14,370 nucleotides of DNA from an uncultured Fidelibacterota bacterium (GCA_937893835.1 CALCSS010000205.1:1-14370), one strand, 5' to 3'; shown: positions 1-7,195, numbered from the stretch's first letter. The notes: generated by a model from the sequence alone, not told the origin. Made by a program: numbers and translations.

Positions 1-232
1 ATCAAGAGATGTTCGAAGGCGAGCGATATATGCTCTTGCCAGCCATGGCAATAAGGATCATCTGGGTCACCTGGACGAGGTACTGTCCAAGGATCCGGCA
101 CTTGGACGTGAAATACGATTTGCAAGAAAGAGGATCATTAATCCACCAAAAAAACGTCCCAAGACGGATATGGAAAAAGAATTAGAAGAGGCGAATAAGA
201 GGATAGACGAGATAAAAAGAATATTAGACTGA
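1..232 (+). CDS. 3' end of a HEAT-repeat-like protein (5' truncated by window)
   Basis: An open frame enters from the left edge (first full codon at base 2) and ends at TGA 230-232, giving 76 visible residues. The first part, RDVRRRAIYALASHG followed by a second amphipathic helix with KDPALGREIRFARKRI, has the look of a HEAT repeat: paired helices with a DxxVRxxAxxAL pattern. A short Pro/Lys-rich linker (PPKKRPK) and a charged C-terminal helix (MEKELEEANKRIDEIKRILD) of coiled-coil type follow. HEAT repeats are protein-interaction scaffolds; some bacterial M1 aminopeptidases carry HEAT repeats followed by a charged C-terminal helix, so this could be the tail of such an enzyme, but the catalytic part is outside the window. 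The stop shares one base with the next start (TGATG), implying co-transcription with the 2H phosphoesterase. The frame is certain; the family call is moderate. Confidence 0.7.
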   Translation, partial: SRDVRRRAIYALASHGNKDHLGHLDEVLSKDPALGREIRFARKRIINPPKKRPKTDMEKELEEANKRIDEIKRILD

Positions 233-735
233 TGAACCACCCTTGGTCCATATGGTTACTTCCTGATAGGGAGGACCGCATGAAATATAAAAAGATCATC
301 GATAGATTGAGTTTAGAAAATGGATCGAGGCCCTTTGAGCCTCACGTAACACTATTTGGAAGGGTGAATGTAGATCCCGAGCCGCTGTTTGAATTTTTTG
401 GGCATGAGGCCTCTGTCCAAGGAAGATTAACATCAAATATCAGAAAAATAACCAGAGGGACCCCACCCTGGAGATCATTGTATGTGGAAGTTGACAGAGA
501 TATCCATCTTGGCGCATTTCAAAAGCGTATGACAGGGCCACTCGAGCATGTTCGTGAATATAGGTTCGATCCGCACCTGAGCCTTGCCTATGGTGATGTG
601 AGGAACGCTAAATATGCAATTAAGGATATTAGTTTAGATGTGACCATTGGATTTTCATCCGTAGCTTTGGCATATGTTCCAGATGAGATAGATGATTGGA
701 ACCTAATAAAAGAGTTTAAATTTGATTTTGATTGA
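232..735 (+). CDS. 2H phosphoesterase, cyclic phosphodiesterase (CPDase)-like
   Basis: A 167-residue cytoplasmic protein without signal peptide. It has the two HxT/S motifs that define the 2H superfamily: PHVTLFG (H38, T40) and DPHLSLAYG (H115, S117), which in known members form the active site for opening 2',3'-cyclic phosphates or 1'',2''-cyclic ADP-ribose phosphate. The opening (SIWLLPDRED, then a helix and a short linker before the first motif) and the TPPWRSLYVEV strand between the motifs resemble the plant/yeast CPDase branch rather than the LigT/ThpR RNA branch. Length fits the family. The start is the ATG overlapping the upstream stop. The isochorismatase-family hydrolase follows after three bases, so the two are probably co-expressed. 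The substrate cannot be read from the sequence: ADP-ribose cyclic phosphate and RNA 2',3'-cyclic ends are both possible. Confidence 0.85.
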   Translation: MNHPWSIWLLPDREDRMKYKKIIDRLSLENGSRPFEPHVTLFGRVNVDPEPLFEFFGHEASVQGRLTSNIRKITRGTPPWRSLYVEVDRDIHLGAFQKRMTGPLEHVREYRFDPHLSLAYGDVRNAKYAIKDISLDVTIGFSSVALAYVPDEIDDWNLIKEFKFDFD

Positions 736-738
736 TTC

Positions 739-1272
739 ATGAAGAATCCCTATTTAGTTGTGATCGATGTACAGGAAAAATTATTTCCTGTTGTTCATGA
801 TAGAGAGACCTTTCTAAGAAACCTTGAGATCCTCATTCAAGGATTTAAATTATTTGAGTTGCCCATCTTATTGACAGAGCAGGTCCCAGAGAAACTTGGT
901 CCAACGATCGAACCGATCCGTTCGCTTCTTGATGGTGTCGAGCCAATCCCAAAGACCTCATTCTCATGCGCAAGTGATCCAGCCTTCATGTCGCGTAGTG
1001 GCACTTTTGATGGGTCCGATGGGGTTGTCCTTGCGGGGATAGAGACCCATGTCTGTGTCTACCAGACAGAGAGGGACCTGATTAGAAGAGGGCAACATGT
1101 TGAGGTAGTGACCAATGCCGTTTCTTCCAGGGATCCAAATAATCACCGGATTGCCTTGGATAGGATCAGAAATAACGGAGGCTTCTTGACAACGGTAGAG
1201 ATGCTACTCTTTAATATCCAAGAGCATGCCAGTGGAGACACCTTCAAGGAACTAGTACAGTTGGTCAAATAA
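739..1272 (+). CDS. Isochorismatase-family cysteine hydrolase
   Basis: A 177-residue cytoplasmic alpha/beta hydrolase of the isochorismatase/nicotinamidase superfamily. The catalytic triad is visible: D10 in YLVVIDVQEKLF, K72 in PKTSFSC, and nucleophile C106 in AGIETHVCVYQT, with the E102-T103 pair where the family has its conserved cis-peptide. Short length, the VQEKLFP opening and a C-terminal TTVEMLLF segment resemble the ISOC1/ISOC2 and YcaC-like branch of unknown substrate. The Asp/His zinc site expected of true nicotinamidases is not evident between K72 and C106, so I do not call it pncA. It starts three bases after the CPDase-like gene and is probably in the same transcript. Isochorismatase activity in the strict sense is unlikely, since no enterobactin or menaquinone genes are nearby. 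Confidence 0.88.
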   Translation: MKNPYLVVIDVQEKLFPVVHDRETFLRNLEILIQGFKLFELPILLTEQVPEKLGPTIEPIRSLLDGVEPIPKTSFSCASDPAFMSRSGTFDGSDGVVLAGIETHVCVYQTERDLIRRGQHVEVVTNAVSSRDPNNHRIALDRIRNNGGFLTTVEMLLFNIQEHASGDTFKELVQLVK

Positions 1273-1293
1273 GGTTTTGTTAATAAGAGAAAG

Positions 1294-1299
1294 AGGAGG
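1294..1299 (+). promoter_or_regulatory. Strong Shine-Dalgarno sequence setting the start of the HMA lipoprotein
   Basis: AGGAGG lies seven bases before ATG 1307. This decides against the earlier in-frame TTG at 1277, which has no ribosome binding site and would put ten polar residues ahead of the signal peptide. It is the best Shine-Dalgarno match I see in front of any gene here; most other starts have none. Confidence 0.85.
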
Positions 1300-1306
1300 A
1301 ATAATA

Positions 1307-1648
1307 ATGAGATATCGCATGCTAATGGTGTTGTTGTCTCTTTCCCTTTACGTTGGATGTGGTGAAGAGAATATCAGTGTCACAGTGATGACCCCGACCA
1401 TTCAGTGTGGGATGTGTCAGAAGACCATAGAGATGGGGCTGGGAAAATTGGAGGGAGTGGGCAGATCAACTGTCGATCTGGCCACCAAGACCACTCAGGT
1501 ATCCTTCAACTCTGAGAAGACAGACCTTGCTAAGATCGAAAGAGCCATTTCTGATCTGGGATATCAGGCAAATGAGACCAGTGCCAACTCTGATGCCTAT
1601 GAGGCCCTACCCGCCTGTTGCAAGATAGGTGGCATGGAAAAAATGTGA
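1307..1648 (+). CDS. Exported HMA-domain (heavy-metal-binding) lipoprotein
   Basis: 113 residues from ATG 1307. Residues 1-17 form a signal peptide (MRYRMLMVLLSLSLYVG) ending at C18, a likely lipidation site with a non-classical lipobox (YVGC). Residues about 23-90 are an HMA ferredoxin-like fold of the MerP/CopZ type: strand VTVMTPTIQ, metal loop CGMC (C34, C37), helix KTIEMGLGKLEGV, strand STVDLATKTTQVSF, helix DLAKIERAISDLGY. In known HMA domains the CxxC pair binds Cu(I), Hg(II), Zn(II) or Cd(II). A linker leads to a C-terminal CC pair (C104, C105; ALPACCKIGG), outside the usual HMA fold. Being anchored outside the cytoplasm, it would act as a periplasmic metal carrier or scavenger. No metal ATPase or metal-responsive regulator is adjacent, so the metal and partner are unknown. 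Confidence 0.85.
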   Translation: MRYRMLMVLLSLSLYVGCGEENISVTVMTPTIQCGMCQKTIEMGLGKLEGVGRSTVDLATKTTQVSFNSEKTDLAKIERAISDLGYQANETSANSDAYEALPACCKIGGMEKM

Positions 1649-1759
1649 TCGATGTTTGGTGTTATTGATCGAAAAATGAAAACCGTGCTTTTAAAATAAA
1701 ATGCTTCCAATAATGGTCAAAATGTGTAATATTGCTCTGTAATTCGAGAATATGACTTC

Positions 1760-3337
1760 ATGAAATTCATAAAATATCTTCTACTATTACTCTTTCTATT
1801 AGGCAGTATGCCTATGTCTGAGACGGGATTCCTATATGCTGAATCATCCTCTGAGCAAAAAAAGAAGAAGAAAAGGAAGAAGAAAAAGAAAAAGTCCTCT
1901 GAAAAAGAAGAATCCTCCAGTAAGAAGAAGAAAAAAAAGAAGAAGAGGAAAAAGAAGAAAAGATCAGATCCAGCCTCTGAAGCAGAGAAGAGTGATACTA
2001 GCAAGGATGATCCTGATGCGAATAAACAGCCAGCAAAGACAAACCGTTTCAATACCGCCGCATATGCAGATGAACTATTCAATCTGACAGGAGAATTGCA
2101 AGCCTCAAATAAGGAACTAGCCCGTGCAACACGATACTTTTATGATAATGAGCCCAAAAAACAACTAGTCGCCCTTGAGTCCAAGCCATTTTTCACCACG
2201 GAAGATTTTGAAAAAGAATCTAGGATGAATCCAGATAATCTATATGTACAACGGCAGTTGGGAATGCACTACCAGGCAAATGGGGACCACAACTCAGCCA
2301 AAGAGATCTATCTGAGAGAGGTGAGTAAGAATCCATACAATCCTGATGCGCATTTCTTTCTCGGGACCCTCTATGCTGACCTGGGTGAATATCAAAAGGC
2401 AAAGTATGCATTTGAAGAGGCGCTGTATCTAGACCCGAACCACCAGGCCACCATTGACGCAATGTCCATGTTCGTTACAACGGAAGAGCAGAAGCAGTTA
2501 AGTAGGGATGTGCTGGGATATTCATCTTCAAAGGCACCCGATGGTCCTGCACAACAGATCAATTTAATAAGAGAGACAATGGCATCAGGTGATTATACGG
2601 AAGCACTGAACAAGGCCCAGGAGGCAAGTGAGAAATATCCAACGCACACTGGATTTATTCAACTTATTGGTGAAAATCATCTCAAATTAGGACGTACAGA
2701 AGACGCAAAACGTTCATTTCAACGAGCCATCAAACTGAACCCAAAGGATATACAACCACATGTGTCCTTGGCAGACCTATATTTTGAACAGGGTCGTTAT
2801 GTCTATGCCGCTCTTTCCTATAGTGATGCTGTTTATATAGACCCAGATAATTCTGATTTTAGGTATATGCAAGGTCTTAGTTATTTTAATGCCTATGAGT
2901 GGGGGAGGACCGCCGCATCTTGGGAAGACCTTCTGCACTATAGACCAAATGATCCAATCGTCAAGACCCTGTTGCCACAGACATATTATGTTTTGGCCGT
3001 TGAGTACAATCGTATAGGTAATCCCACTATGGGGCGCCAGGCCTTCAAGAATGCATTGTCTGTAAATAATAATACCACGACATGGCTCCCTGGAGCTATG
3101 GGGGTATTAGGCAAATTTTATAGGGGAAAGAATATGTATAATGAGTCCCTTATCGCGTTTCAGGAGGTCCTTGAATTGATACCCAATGATGCCAGTGCCT
3201 ATATGGGTATAGGCATTACGTACTGGGAAATGGGTGAAAAACAATTAGCCAGAGCCTCATGGGAAAAAAGTTTAGAGATCAAGCCAGAGAACAATGAATC
3301 CAAAGGCTGGTTGATCCTATCATCCCAGGATTCATAG
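1760..3337 (+). CDS. Exported TPR-repeat protein with Lys/Arg-rich N-terminal blocks
   Basis: 525 residues. An N-terminal hydrophobic segment (about 3-15) and cleavage region near A27 suggest Sec export. Directly after lie two almost purely basic blocks, residues 34-45 and 55-68 (Lys with a few Arg), separated by a Ser/Glu spacer, then an acidic/polar linker to about residue 95. From about residue 140 to the end there are roughly eight tetratricopeptide repeats, recognisable by patterns such as NPDNLYVQRQLGMHY, NPYNPDAHFFLGTLY ADLGEYQKAKYAFEEAL, and IPNDASAYMGIGITY WEMGEKQLARASWEKSL. TPRs are protein-binding scaffolds; an enzymatic role is not indicated. It precedes a second exported TPR gene by 43 bases. 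The DNA of the basic blocks is a long purine run, with an A8 homopolymer at 1931-1938, where replication or reading slippage is conceivable, but the frame is intact here. Function unknown. Confidence 0.85.
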   Translation: MKFIKYLLLLLFLLGSMPMSETGFLYAESSSEQKKKKKRKKKKKKSSEKEESSSKKKKKKKKRKKKKRSDPASEAEKSDTSKDDPDANKQPAKTNRFNTAAYADELFNLTGELQASNKELARATRYFYDNEPKKQLVALESKPFFTTEDFEKESRMNPDNLYVQRQLGMHYQANGDHNSAKEIYLREVSKNPYNPDAHFFLGTLYADLGEYQKAKYAFEEALYLDPNHQATIDAMSMFVTTEEQKQLSRDVLGYSSSKAPDGPAQQINLIRETMASGDYTEALNKAQEASEKYPTHTGFIQLIGENHLKLGRTEDAKRSFQRAIKLNPKDIQPHVSLADLYFEQGRYVYAALSYSDAVYIDPDNSDFRYMQGLSYFNAYEWGRTAASWEDLLHYRPNDPIVKTLLPQTYYVLAVEYNRIGNPTMGRQAFKNALSVNNNTTTWLPGAMGVLGKFYRGKNMYNESLIAFQEVLELIPNDASAYMGIGITYWEMGEKQLARASWEKSLEIKPENNESKGWLILSSQDS

Positions 3338-3380
3338 ATATTTATCATATCTTCAAAAAATTATAAGAGTAGCACACCAC

Positions 3381-4508
3381 TTGTTCACGATCCTCCGCTT
3401 TACGATTGCGGTTTTTTATATATCGATCCTCCACGCAGATGATTACTATAAGGGAGACACTCTTGTAAAAAAGGGAGTTCATGCATTCTATAACTATGAA
3501 TTTGATAAGGCAGTTAACATATTAAGCGAGGCAAGAGTACAATTCCCAGATCACCCTGGTGTACATTTGATCTGGGCAGCATCTCGTTGGGTCAGGTCAC
3601 AGGCCCATTCTCCGGTAGAAGAGACCTATAGGATATTACAGCAAGATCTGGACGAGATAGGCCCGATCTATGATGAATTGGTCGATAGATATGAGTATGA
3701 TCCAAATTACAGACTATACCAAGGATCAGCATTGGGACTTTCGGCCAGGGTGGCCTTAGGTAAAAAGCAATGGCTGAGAACCCTCTTCCGTTCTTACAGG
3801 GGTTTTATCATTATTAAAGATGTGGCAAAAGGATCACCCGATATAACTGACGCCCAGCTTCCTATCGGGATCGTAGAATATTTTGCCGGCATTAGTAATT
3901 CCATCATAAGTTGGGCGGTTGGATTATATGATCTTGATGCATCGACTGAATCAGGCCTGAGTCGAATGGCACTTGCGGCTGACGAGGGTCATTGGTCTTG
4001 GATCGAGGCCAAGGCCATTCTAACAAACCTATACCTATGGGTAGAGAATGATCCCATCCTCGCGCTTGAGCATGCGAAAGATCTTGCGCAGAATTTTCCA
4101 GATAATTATTACTTTAATCTTTTATATCTAGAGTCATTGATTCGTACAGAAAATATAGGCCTATCTAAAGTAATAATAAAGAATATGAAAAAGAGTTCAA
4201 GTAATTTAACAGATAGACAAAAGGTGTGGTATTCTCCTTATCTTGACTATGAGATCGCCTTATTATCCTTTCACCAGGAAGATTATTATAAGGCCTTGGA
4301 ATTGGTCAGTAAGACCATTGAGGATTACAATGCTGAGCTAGATATCATTCTAGGCAATGCCTACCTTTTGAAGGGCATGTGCTATGACAGGCTTGATCAG
4401 AGGGTTAAGGCCAAAGACTGTTATAGTAAGTGTATCGATCTCGATAACTTTTCTGGTTCCATAAAGAGGGCGAAAGATTATCTCAAACAACCATTTTCAG
4501 GGATCTGA
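3381..4508 (+). CDS. Exported TPR-like protein upstream of ispG
   Basis: 375 residues if started at TTG 3381, the first usual start codon giving a hydrophobic N-terminus (FTILRFTIAVFYISIL, probable cleavage around HA-DD at 19-20). No ATG suits, and no clear Shine-Dalgarno is present, so the start is less certain than the frame. The mature protein opens with a TPR-like helix pair (VKKGVHAFYNYEFDKAVNIL) and closes with two more (EDYYKALELVSKTIEDY; GNAYLLKGMCYDRLDQRVKAKDCYSKCIDLD). The central 200 residues are helical with many aromatics (ISWAVGLYDLD, EGHWSWIEAKAIL) and do not match a family I recognise. It is likely periplasmic and scaffolding. The TGA overlaps the ispG ATG by one base, so its translation is probably coupled to ispG, although no functional link between a TPR protein and IspG is known to me. 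Confidence 0.8.
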   Translation: MFTILRFTIAVFYISILHADDYYKGDTLVKKGVHAFYNYEFDKAVNILSEARVQFPDHPGVHLIWAASRWVRSQAHSPVEETYRILQQDLDEIGPIYDELVDRYEYDPNYRLYQGSALGLSARVALGKKQWLRTLFRSYRGFIIIKDVAKGSPDITDAQLPIGIVEYFAGISNSIISWAVGLYDLDASTESGLSRMALAADEGHWSWIEAKAILTNLYLWVENDPILALEHAKDLAQNFPDNYYFNLLYLESLIRTENIGLSKVIIKNMKKSSSNLTDRQKVWYSPYLDYEIALLSFHQEDYYKALELVSKTIEDYNAELDIILGNAYLLKGMCYDRLDQRVKAKDCYSKCIDLDNFSGSIKRAKDYLKQPFSGI

Positions 4509-6412
4509 TGAAATTTTATTGTAAAAGTCTGACAGATACTCAGAGATTGGAGACTCGCGAGGTCATGGTAGGCAATATCGGGGTCGGTGGGAATAATCCT
4601 GTTCGTGTTCAGTCAATGACCACAACTGATACCATGGACACTGAGATGACCATTGCCCAATCAATGAGGATGATAGATGCTGGCTGCGAGATAGTGCGAA
4701 TTACAGCACCGAGCATCAAAGAGGCAGAGAACCTAAGGCATATCCGGGATGGTCTTATAGACAATGGATATGATGTGCCAATTGTTGCAGACATCCATTT
4801 CACTCCTAATGCGGCAATGGCTGCGGCGCGCATTGTAGATAAGGTAAGGATCAATCCAGGTAATTATGCTGATAGAAAGAAATTTGAGACACATGATTAT
4901 TCAGATGCTTCCTATCTTGCTGAATTGGAAAGACTTAGAGAACAATTCGTGCCTCTTGTCAGTATATGCAAGGAAAATGGAACAGCAATGAGGATCGGAA
5001 CAAACCACGGGTCACTATCTGATAGGATCCTGAGCAGATACGGTGACACACCTCTTGGGATGGTCGAATCAGCCATGGAATTCTTGCGAATTGCAGAGGA
5101 TGAGTCCTACCATGATATCATTCTCTCCATGAAAGCAAGCAATACCCATGTCATGGTACAGGCCTATAGGCTTTTAGTTAGTAAGATGAGTACGGAGGGC
5201 ATGAACTATCCTTTGCATCTTGGTGTGACAGAGGCTGGTGAGGCAGAAGATGGGCGCATCAAATCTGCAGTGGGAATAGGTACTCTTCTTGAGGATGGTC
5301 TAGGTGATACGATCAGGGTCTCCTTGACAGAGGAACCAGAGAGGGAGATCCCCGTTGCTCAGATGCTTATAAAAAGATATGACAGTAGGAGAGATACCAA
5401 AAATAAGGCTGGTGATATCGACACTCTTCCGTATGATCCATTCTTTTATGTAAGAAGAAGATCGGATCAGATATTGACCATTGGGTCTGAGCAGGTTCCG
5501 AGAGTCATTGGTGATCTATCCAGATCATCATCCATCAAATATGAGGATCTAGGCCAATTTGGCTATTTATACTCACCTAATAGTGATAAGTGGCATGTGG
5601 CTGACCTTGCCATTGATTTTCTTTATATTGGTTCAAATTCACTGGATTTTGACGTGCCTGGTGCCTTAGGCATAATCAAAGACCATTCCAACACAGAATT
5701 GAAGGTCGGATACTATTCGCTATATGATTCGGGTCAGATCGACCAGATCGATCCCAATGAGATATCTTTTTATCTATGCAAAGATACAGATCGAATCTTC
5801 GATCAAATAAGATCATTGAAAAATTGTATAGTCATACTTGAATCAGATCAGGATCATGGTTTTCATCAACAAAGGCGATTTTTTGTAGAACTTATTGATC
5901 AAGGCATACCAAACCCCGTGGTGGTCAAAAGGTCATATGAGGGTCTTCCCAAAGAAGAATTTCTGATCAATGCTGCTGTTGATGTGGGTGGCCTTCAGTT
6001 GGATGGCATGGGTGATGGGGTGTGGTTAGGCTCAGGTGATGATCATTCTTTTGTCAATCAGACTGCATTTGGAATACTTCAGGCCAGTAGAACACGCATA
6101 TCCAAGACTGAATATATTTCTTGTCCCTCATGTGGTCGAACCTTGTTTGACCTGCAAGAGACAACAGCCAGGATCCGTGAACGCACTGATCACCTGAAAG
6201 GGATAAAGATCGGGATCATGGGATGTATTGTCAACGGCCCAGGTGAAATGGCAGATGCTGATTATGGTTATGTCGGTACAGGACCAGGAATGATATCGTT
6301 GTACAAGGGGCAAGAGGTCGTAGAAAAGAACATAGCAGAAAGCAACGCTGTTGATGAGCTTATTCAATTAATTCGATCTAACGGAGATTGGGCAGAACCT
6401 TGTAATGATTAA
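4508..6412 (+). CDS. ispG: 4-hydroxy-3-methylbut-2-en-1-yl diphosphate synthase (long form)
   Basis: IspG (GcpE) reduces methylerythritol cyclodiphosphate to HMBPP, the penultimate MEP-pathway step to isoprenoids, using a [4Fe-4S] cluster. The N-terminal TIM barrel is clear (VGNIGVGGNNPVRVQSMTTT near residue 20; GCEIVRITAPS; VADIHFTPNAAM; RIGTNHGSLSDRIL). The C-terminal domain carries the cluster cysteines C539 and C542 (SCPSCGRTLFDLQ) and C573, followed by E580 in GIMGCIVNGPGEMADADYG. At 634 residues it is far longer than the roughly 370-residue E. coli type; residues about 295-530, opening with YDPFFYVRRRSDQ, form the extra A* domain found in plants, Chlamydiae and Bacteroidota. All key residues are present. 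It is cytoplasmic and follows a TPR gene with a TGATG overlap. Confidence 0.97.
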   Translation: MKFYCKSLTDTQRLETREVMVGNIGVGGNNPVRVQSMTTTDTMDTEMTIAQSMRMIDAGCEIVRITAPSIKEAENLRHIRDGLIDNGYDVPIVADIHFTPNAAMAAARIVDKVRINPGNYADRKKFETHDYSDASYLAELERLREQFVPLVSICKENGTAMRIGTNHGSLSDRILSRYGDTPLGMVESAMEFLRIAEDESYHDIILSMKASNTHVMVQAYRLLVSKMSTEGMNYPLHLGVTEAGEAEDGRIKSAVGIGTLLEDGLGDTIRVSLTEEPEREIPVAQMLIKRYDSRRDTKNKAGDIDTLPYDPFFYVRRRSDQILTIGSEQVPRVIGDLSRSSSIKYEDLGQFGYLYSPNSDKWHVADLAIDFLYIGSNSLDFDVPGALGIIKDHSNTELKVGYYSLYDSGQIDQIDPNEISFYLCKDTDRIFDQIRSLKNCIVILESDQDHGFHQQRRFFVELIDQGIPNPVVVKRSYEGLPKEEFLINAAVDVGGLQLDGMGDGVWLGSGDDHSFVNQTAFGILQASRTRISKTEYISCPSCGRTLFDLQETTARIRERTDHLKGIKIGIMGCIVNGPGEMADADYGYVGTGPGMISLYKGQEVVEKNIAESNAVDELIQLIRSNGDWAEPCND

Positions 6413-6486
6413 CATTGTCCATCTGCATGGTAGAATCGTATTATTAGGCTTATCAAATCAAGTAAGTTGCTAAAAAAGAGACCCTT

Positions 6487-6921
6487 ATGAGAAAGCTCAT
6501 TGTCGTATTTGCCATTACCCTCTTATTTGCCCAAAATGGTGAAGGCACCCTATCACCGGTGGTCACCTACTGGAAAACACTCACGCAAGAAGAGAAGGAA
6601 ATATTCCTTTTCTCCTATCTAACGCAGGTCTATGAGACACACTCTGAGTTAAAGAGTAGCGTTGGCTATGGAGGTATAACCGAGTGGTACTATGATAATA
6701 GGGCTGAAATGGTCTACGGTATCTTCGATCAATTGGAACTTGTTAGGATCGCTGAGATAGTGAAGTGGATCGATGAGTTCTACTCACATGGAGAGTATGC
6801 CAATCGCCCGTTCATTGAGGCCCTTGAATTCGCCTATCGTTTTGCAGAGGCATCTGGTTCGAATATGTGGGAAAAGTATGAGAACCTCAAGTTTGATAAG
6901 ATAAAGCCCGGAAAGGAATAA
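6487..6921 (+). CDS. Unrecognised exported protein (144 aa)
   Basis: The protein starts with a signal peptide (MRKLIVVFAITLLFAQNGEG, probable cleavage around residue 16-20). The mature part, about 125 residues, is predicted mostly helical, acidic and rich in aromatics: WKTLTQEEKEIFLFSYLTQVY, GGITEWYYDNRAEMVYGIFDQLE, EIVKWIDEFYSHGEYANRPF, EALEFAYRFAEASG. It has no cysteine, no catalytic motif I recognise and no membrane span after the signal peptide. A purine-rich stretch (AAAAAAGAGAC) about eight bases upstream of the ATG may act as a weak ribosome binding site. Its TAA overlaps the next ATG (TAATG), tying it to the 63-residue membrane protein. The signal peptide, normal codon use and coupling make it a real gene; function unknown. 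Confidence 0.75.
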   Translation: MRKLIVVFAITLLFAQNGEGTLSPVVTYWKTLTQEEKEIFLFSYLTQVYETHSELKSSVGYGGITEWYYDNRAEMVYGIFDQLELVRIAEIVKWIDEFYSHGEYANRPFIEALEFAYRFAEASGSNMWEKYENLKFDKIKPGKE

Positions 6922-7112
6922 TGTCTTTTCAACGGCCAGGTTTTATAGATGAGTGGCTGAAGATCTATAGAGATGGCGGGTTGTTTCATCTTCTGAAGGT
7001 AAGGGGATGGACCGTTGTGATCGCATTTTTTCTTTTCTATTTAGTTCGTGATTCTGTGTTATATATCTTGGTACCGTATCTTGCATACTCAAATTTGAGT
7101 TCTTGTTTTTAA
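6921..7112 (+). CDS. Small inner-membrane protein (63 aa), unknown function
   Basis: Start overlaps the preceding stop by one base. Residues 1-27 are an amphipathic, mildly basic N-terminal segment (RPGFIDEWLKIYRDGGLFHLLKVRG), and residues about 28-58 are strongly hydrophobic (WTVVIAFFLFYLV, then RDS, then VLYILVPYLAY), long enough for one span or a tight helical hairpin broken at Arg-Asp. No homologous family is recognised. Placement suggests it anchors or partners the exported protein encoded just upstream. The last eight codons lie inside a palindrome followed by T residues, so the 3' end of the gene doubles as a probable terminator. The alternative that this is only a chance frame is less likely given the overlap and hydrophobic profile. 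Confidence 0.6.
   Translation: MSFQRPGFIDEWLKIYRDGGLFHLLKVRGWTVVIAFFLFYLVRDSVLYILVPYLAYSNLSSCF
7087..7110 (+). terminator. Candidate terminator within the 3' end of the 63-aa gene
   Basis: A 14-base perfect palindrome, ACTCAAATTTGAGT (7087-7100), can fold as a 5-bp stem with an AATT loop and is followed by TCTTGTTTTT. The stem is short and AT-rich, so it would be weak alone; a second hairpin lies just downstream. Confidence 0.4.
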
Positions 7113-7129
7113 ATTGAATATCCACGAAA

Positions 7130-7187
7130 TAGCCCACTCCTCTCTCTTCATCGATAAATTGTATTTATGTAGGTGTGGCCTATTTTT
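7130..7187 (+). terminator. Candidate terminator: imperfect long stem followed by a T run
   Basis: TAGCCCACTCCT (7130-7141) can pair with AGGTGTGGCCTA (7171-7182) in 10 of 12 positions (mismatches C-C and T-T). The loop contains a nested perfect stem, ATAAAT (7154-7159) with ATTTAT (7163-7168) around a 3-base loop. TTTTT (7183-7187) follows at once, nine bases before the M1 peptidase start. This could terminate the upstream pair or attenuate the peptidase-folate unit. Confidence 0.45.
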
Positions 7188-7195
7188 ATTAGTTT

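Noticed and set aside
739..1272. Nicotinamidase (pncA) call
   Set aside because: The catalytic triad fits the superfamily, but the metal-binding Asp/His set of nicotinamidases is not evident.
1647..1670. GATCGAT/ATTGATC hairpin after the HMA gene as a terminator
   Set aside because: Seven pairs with one G-T and a 10-base loop but no T run follows; downstream bases are A-rich.
1727..1734. TAATATTG as a Bacteroidota-type -7 promoter element before the first TPR gene
   Set aside because: One mismatch to TAnnTTTG and no -33 TTG at the right distance; chance matches are common in AT-rich spacers.
1717..2082. Minus-strand frame rich in Phe and Ser opposite the poly-Lys tract
   Set aside because: Poly-Phe is the direct antisense of AAG/GAA repeats; no start signal or conserved pattern.
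1836..2087. Arg/Lys-rich 83-codon frame inside the first TPR gene
   Set aside because: It is the second reading of the same purine-rich repeat, lacks its own ribosome binding site and lies wholly within a well-supported gene.
3336..3352. AGATAT-TTATC-ATATCT hairpin between the TPR genes as a terminator
   Set aside because: The stem is only A-T rich and is followed by A residues rather than T; it may matter for spacing but not for termination.
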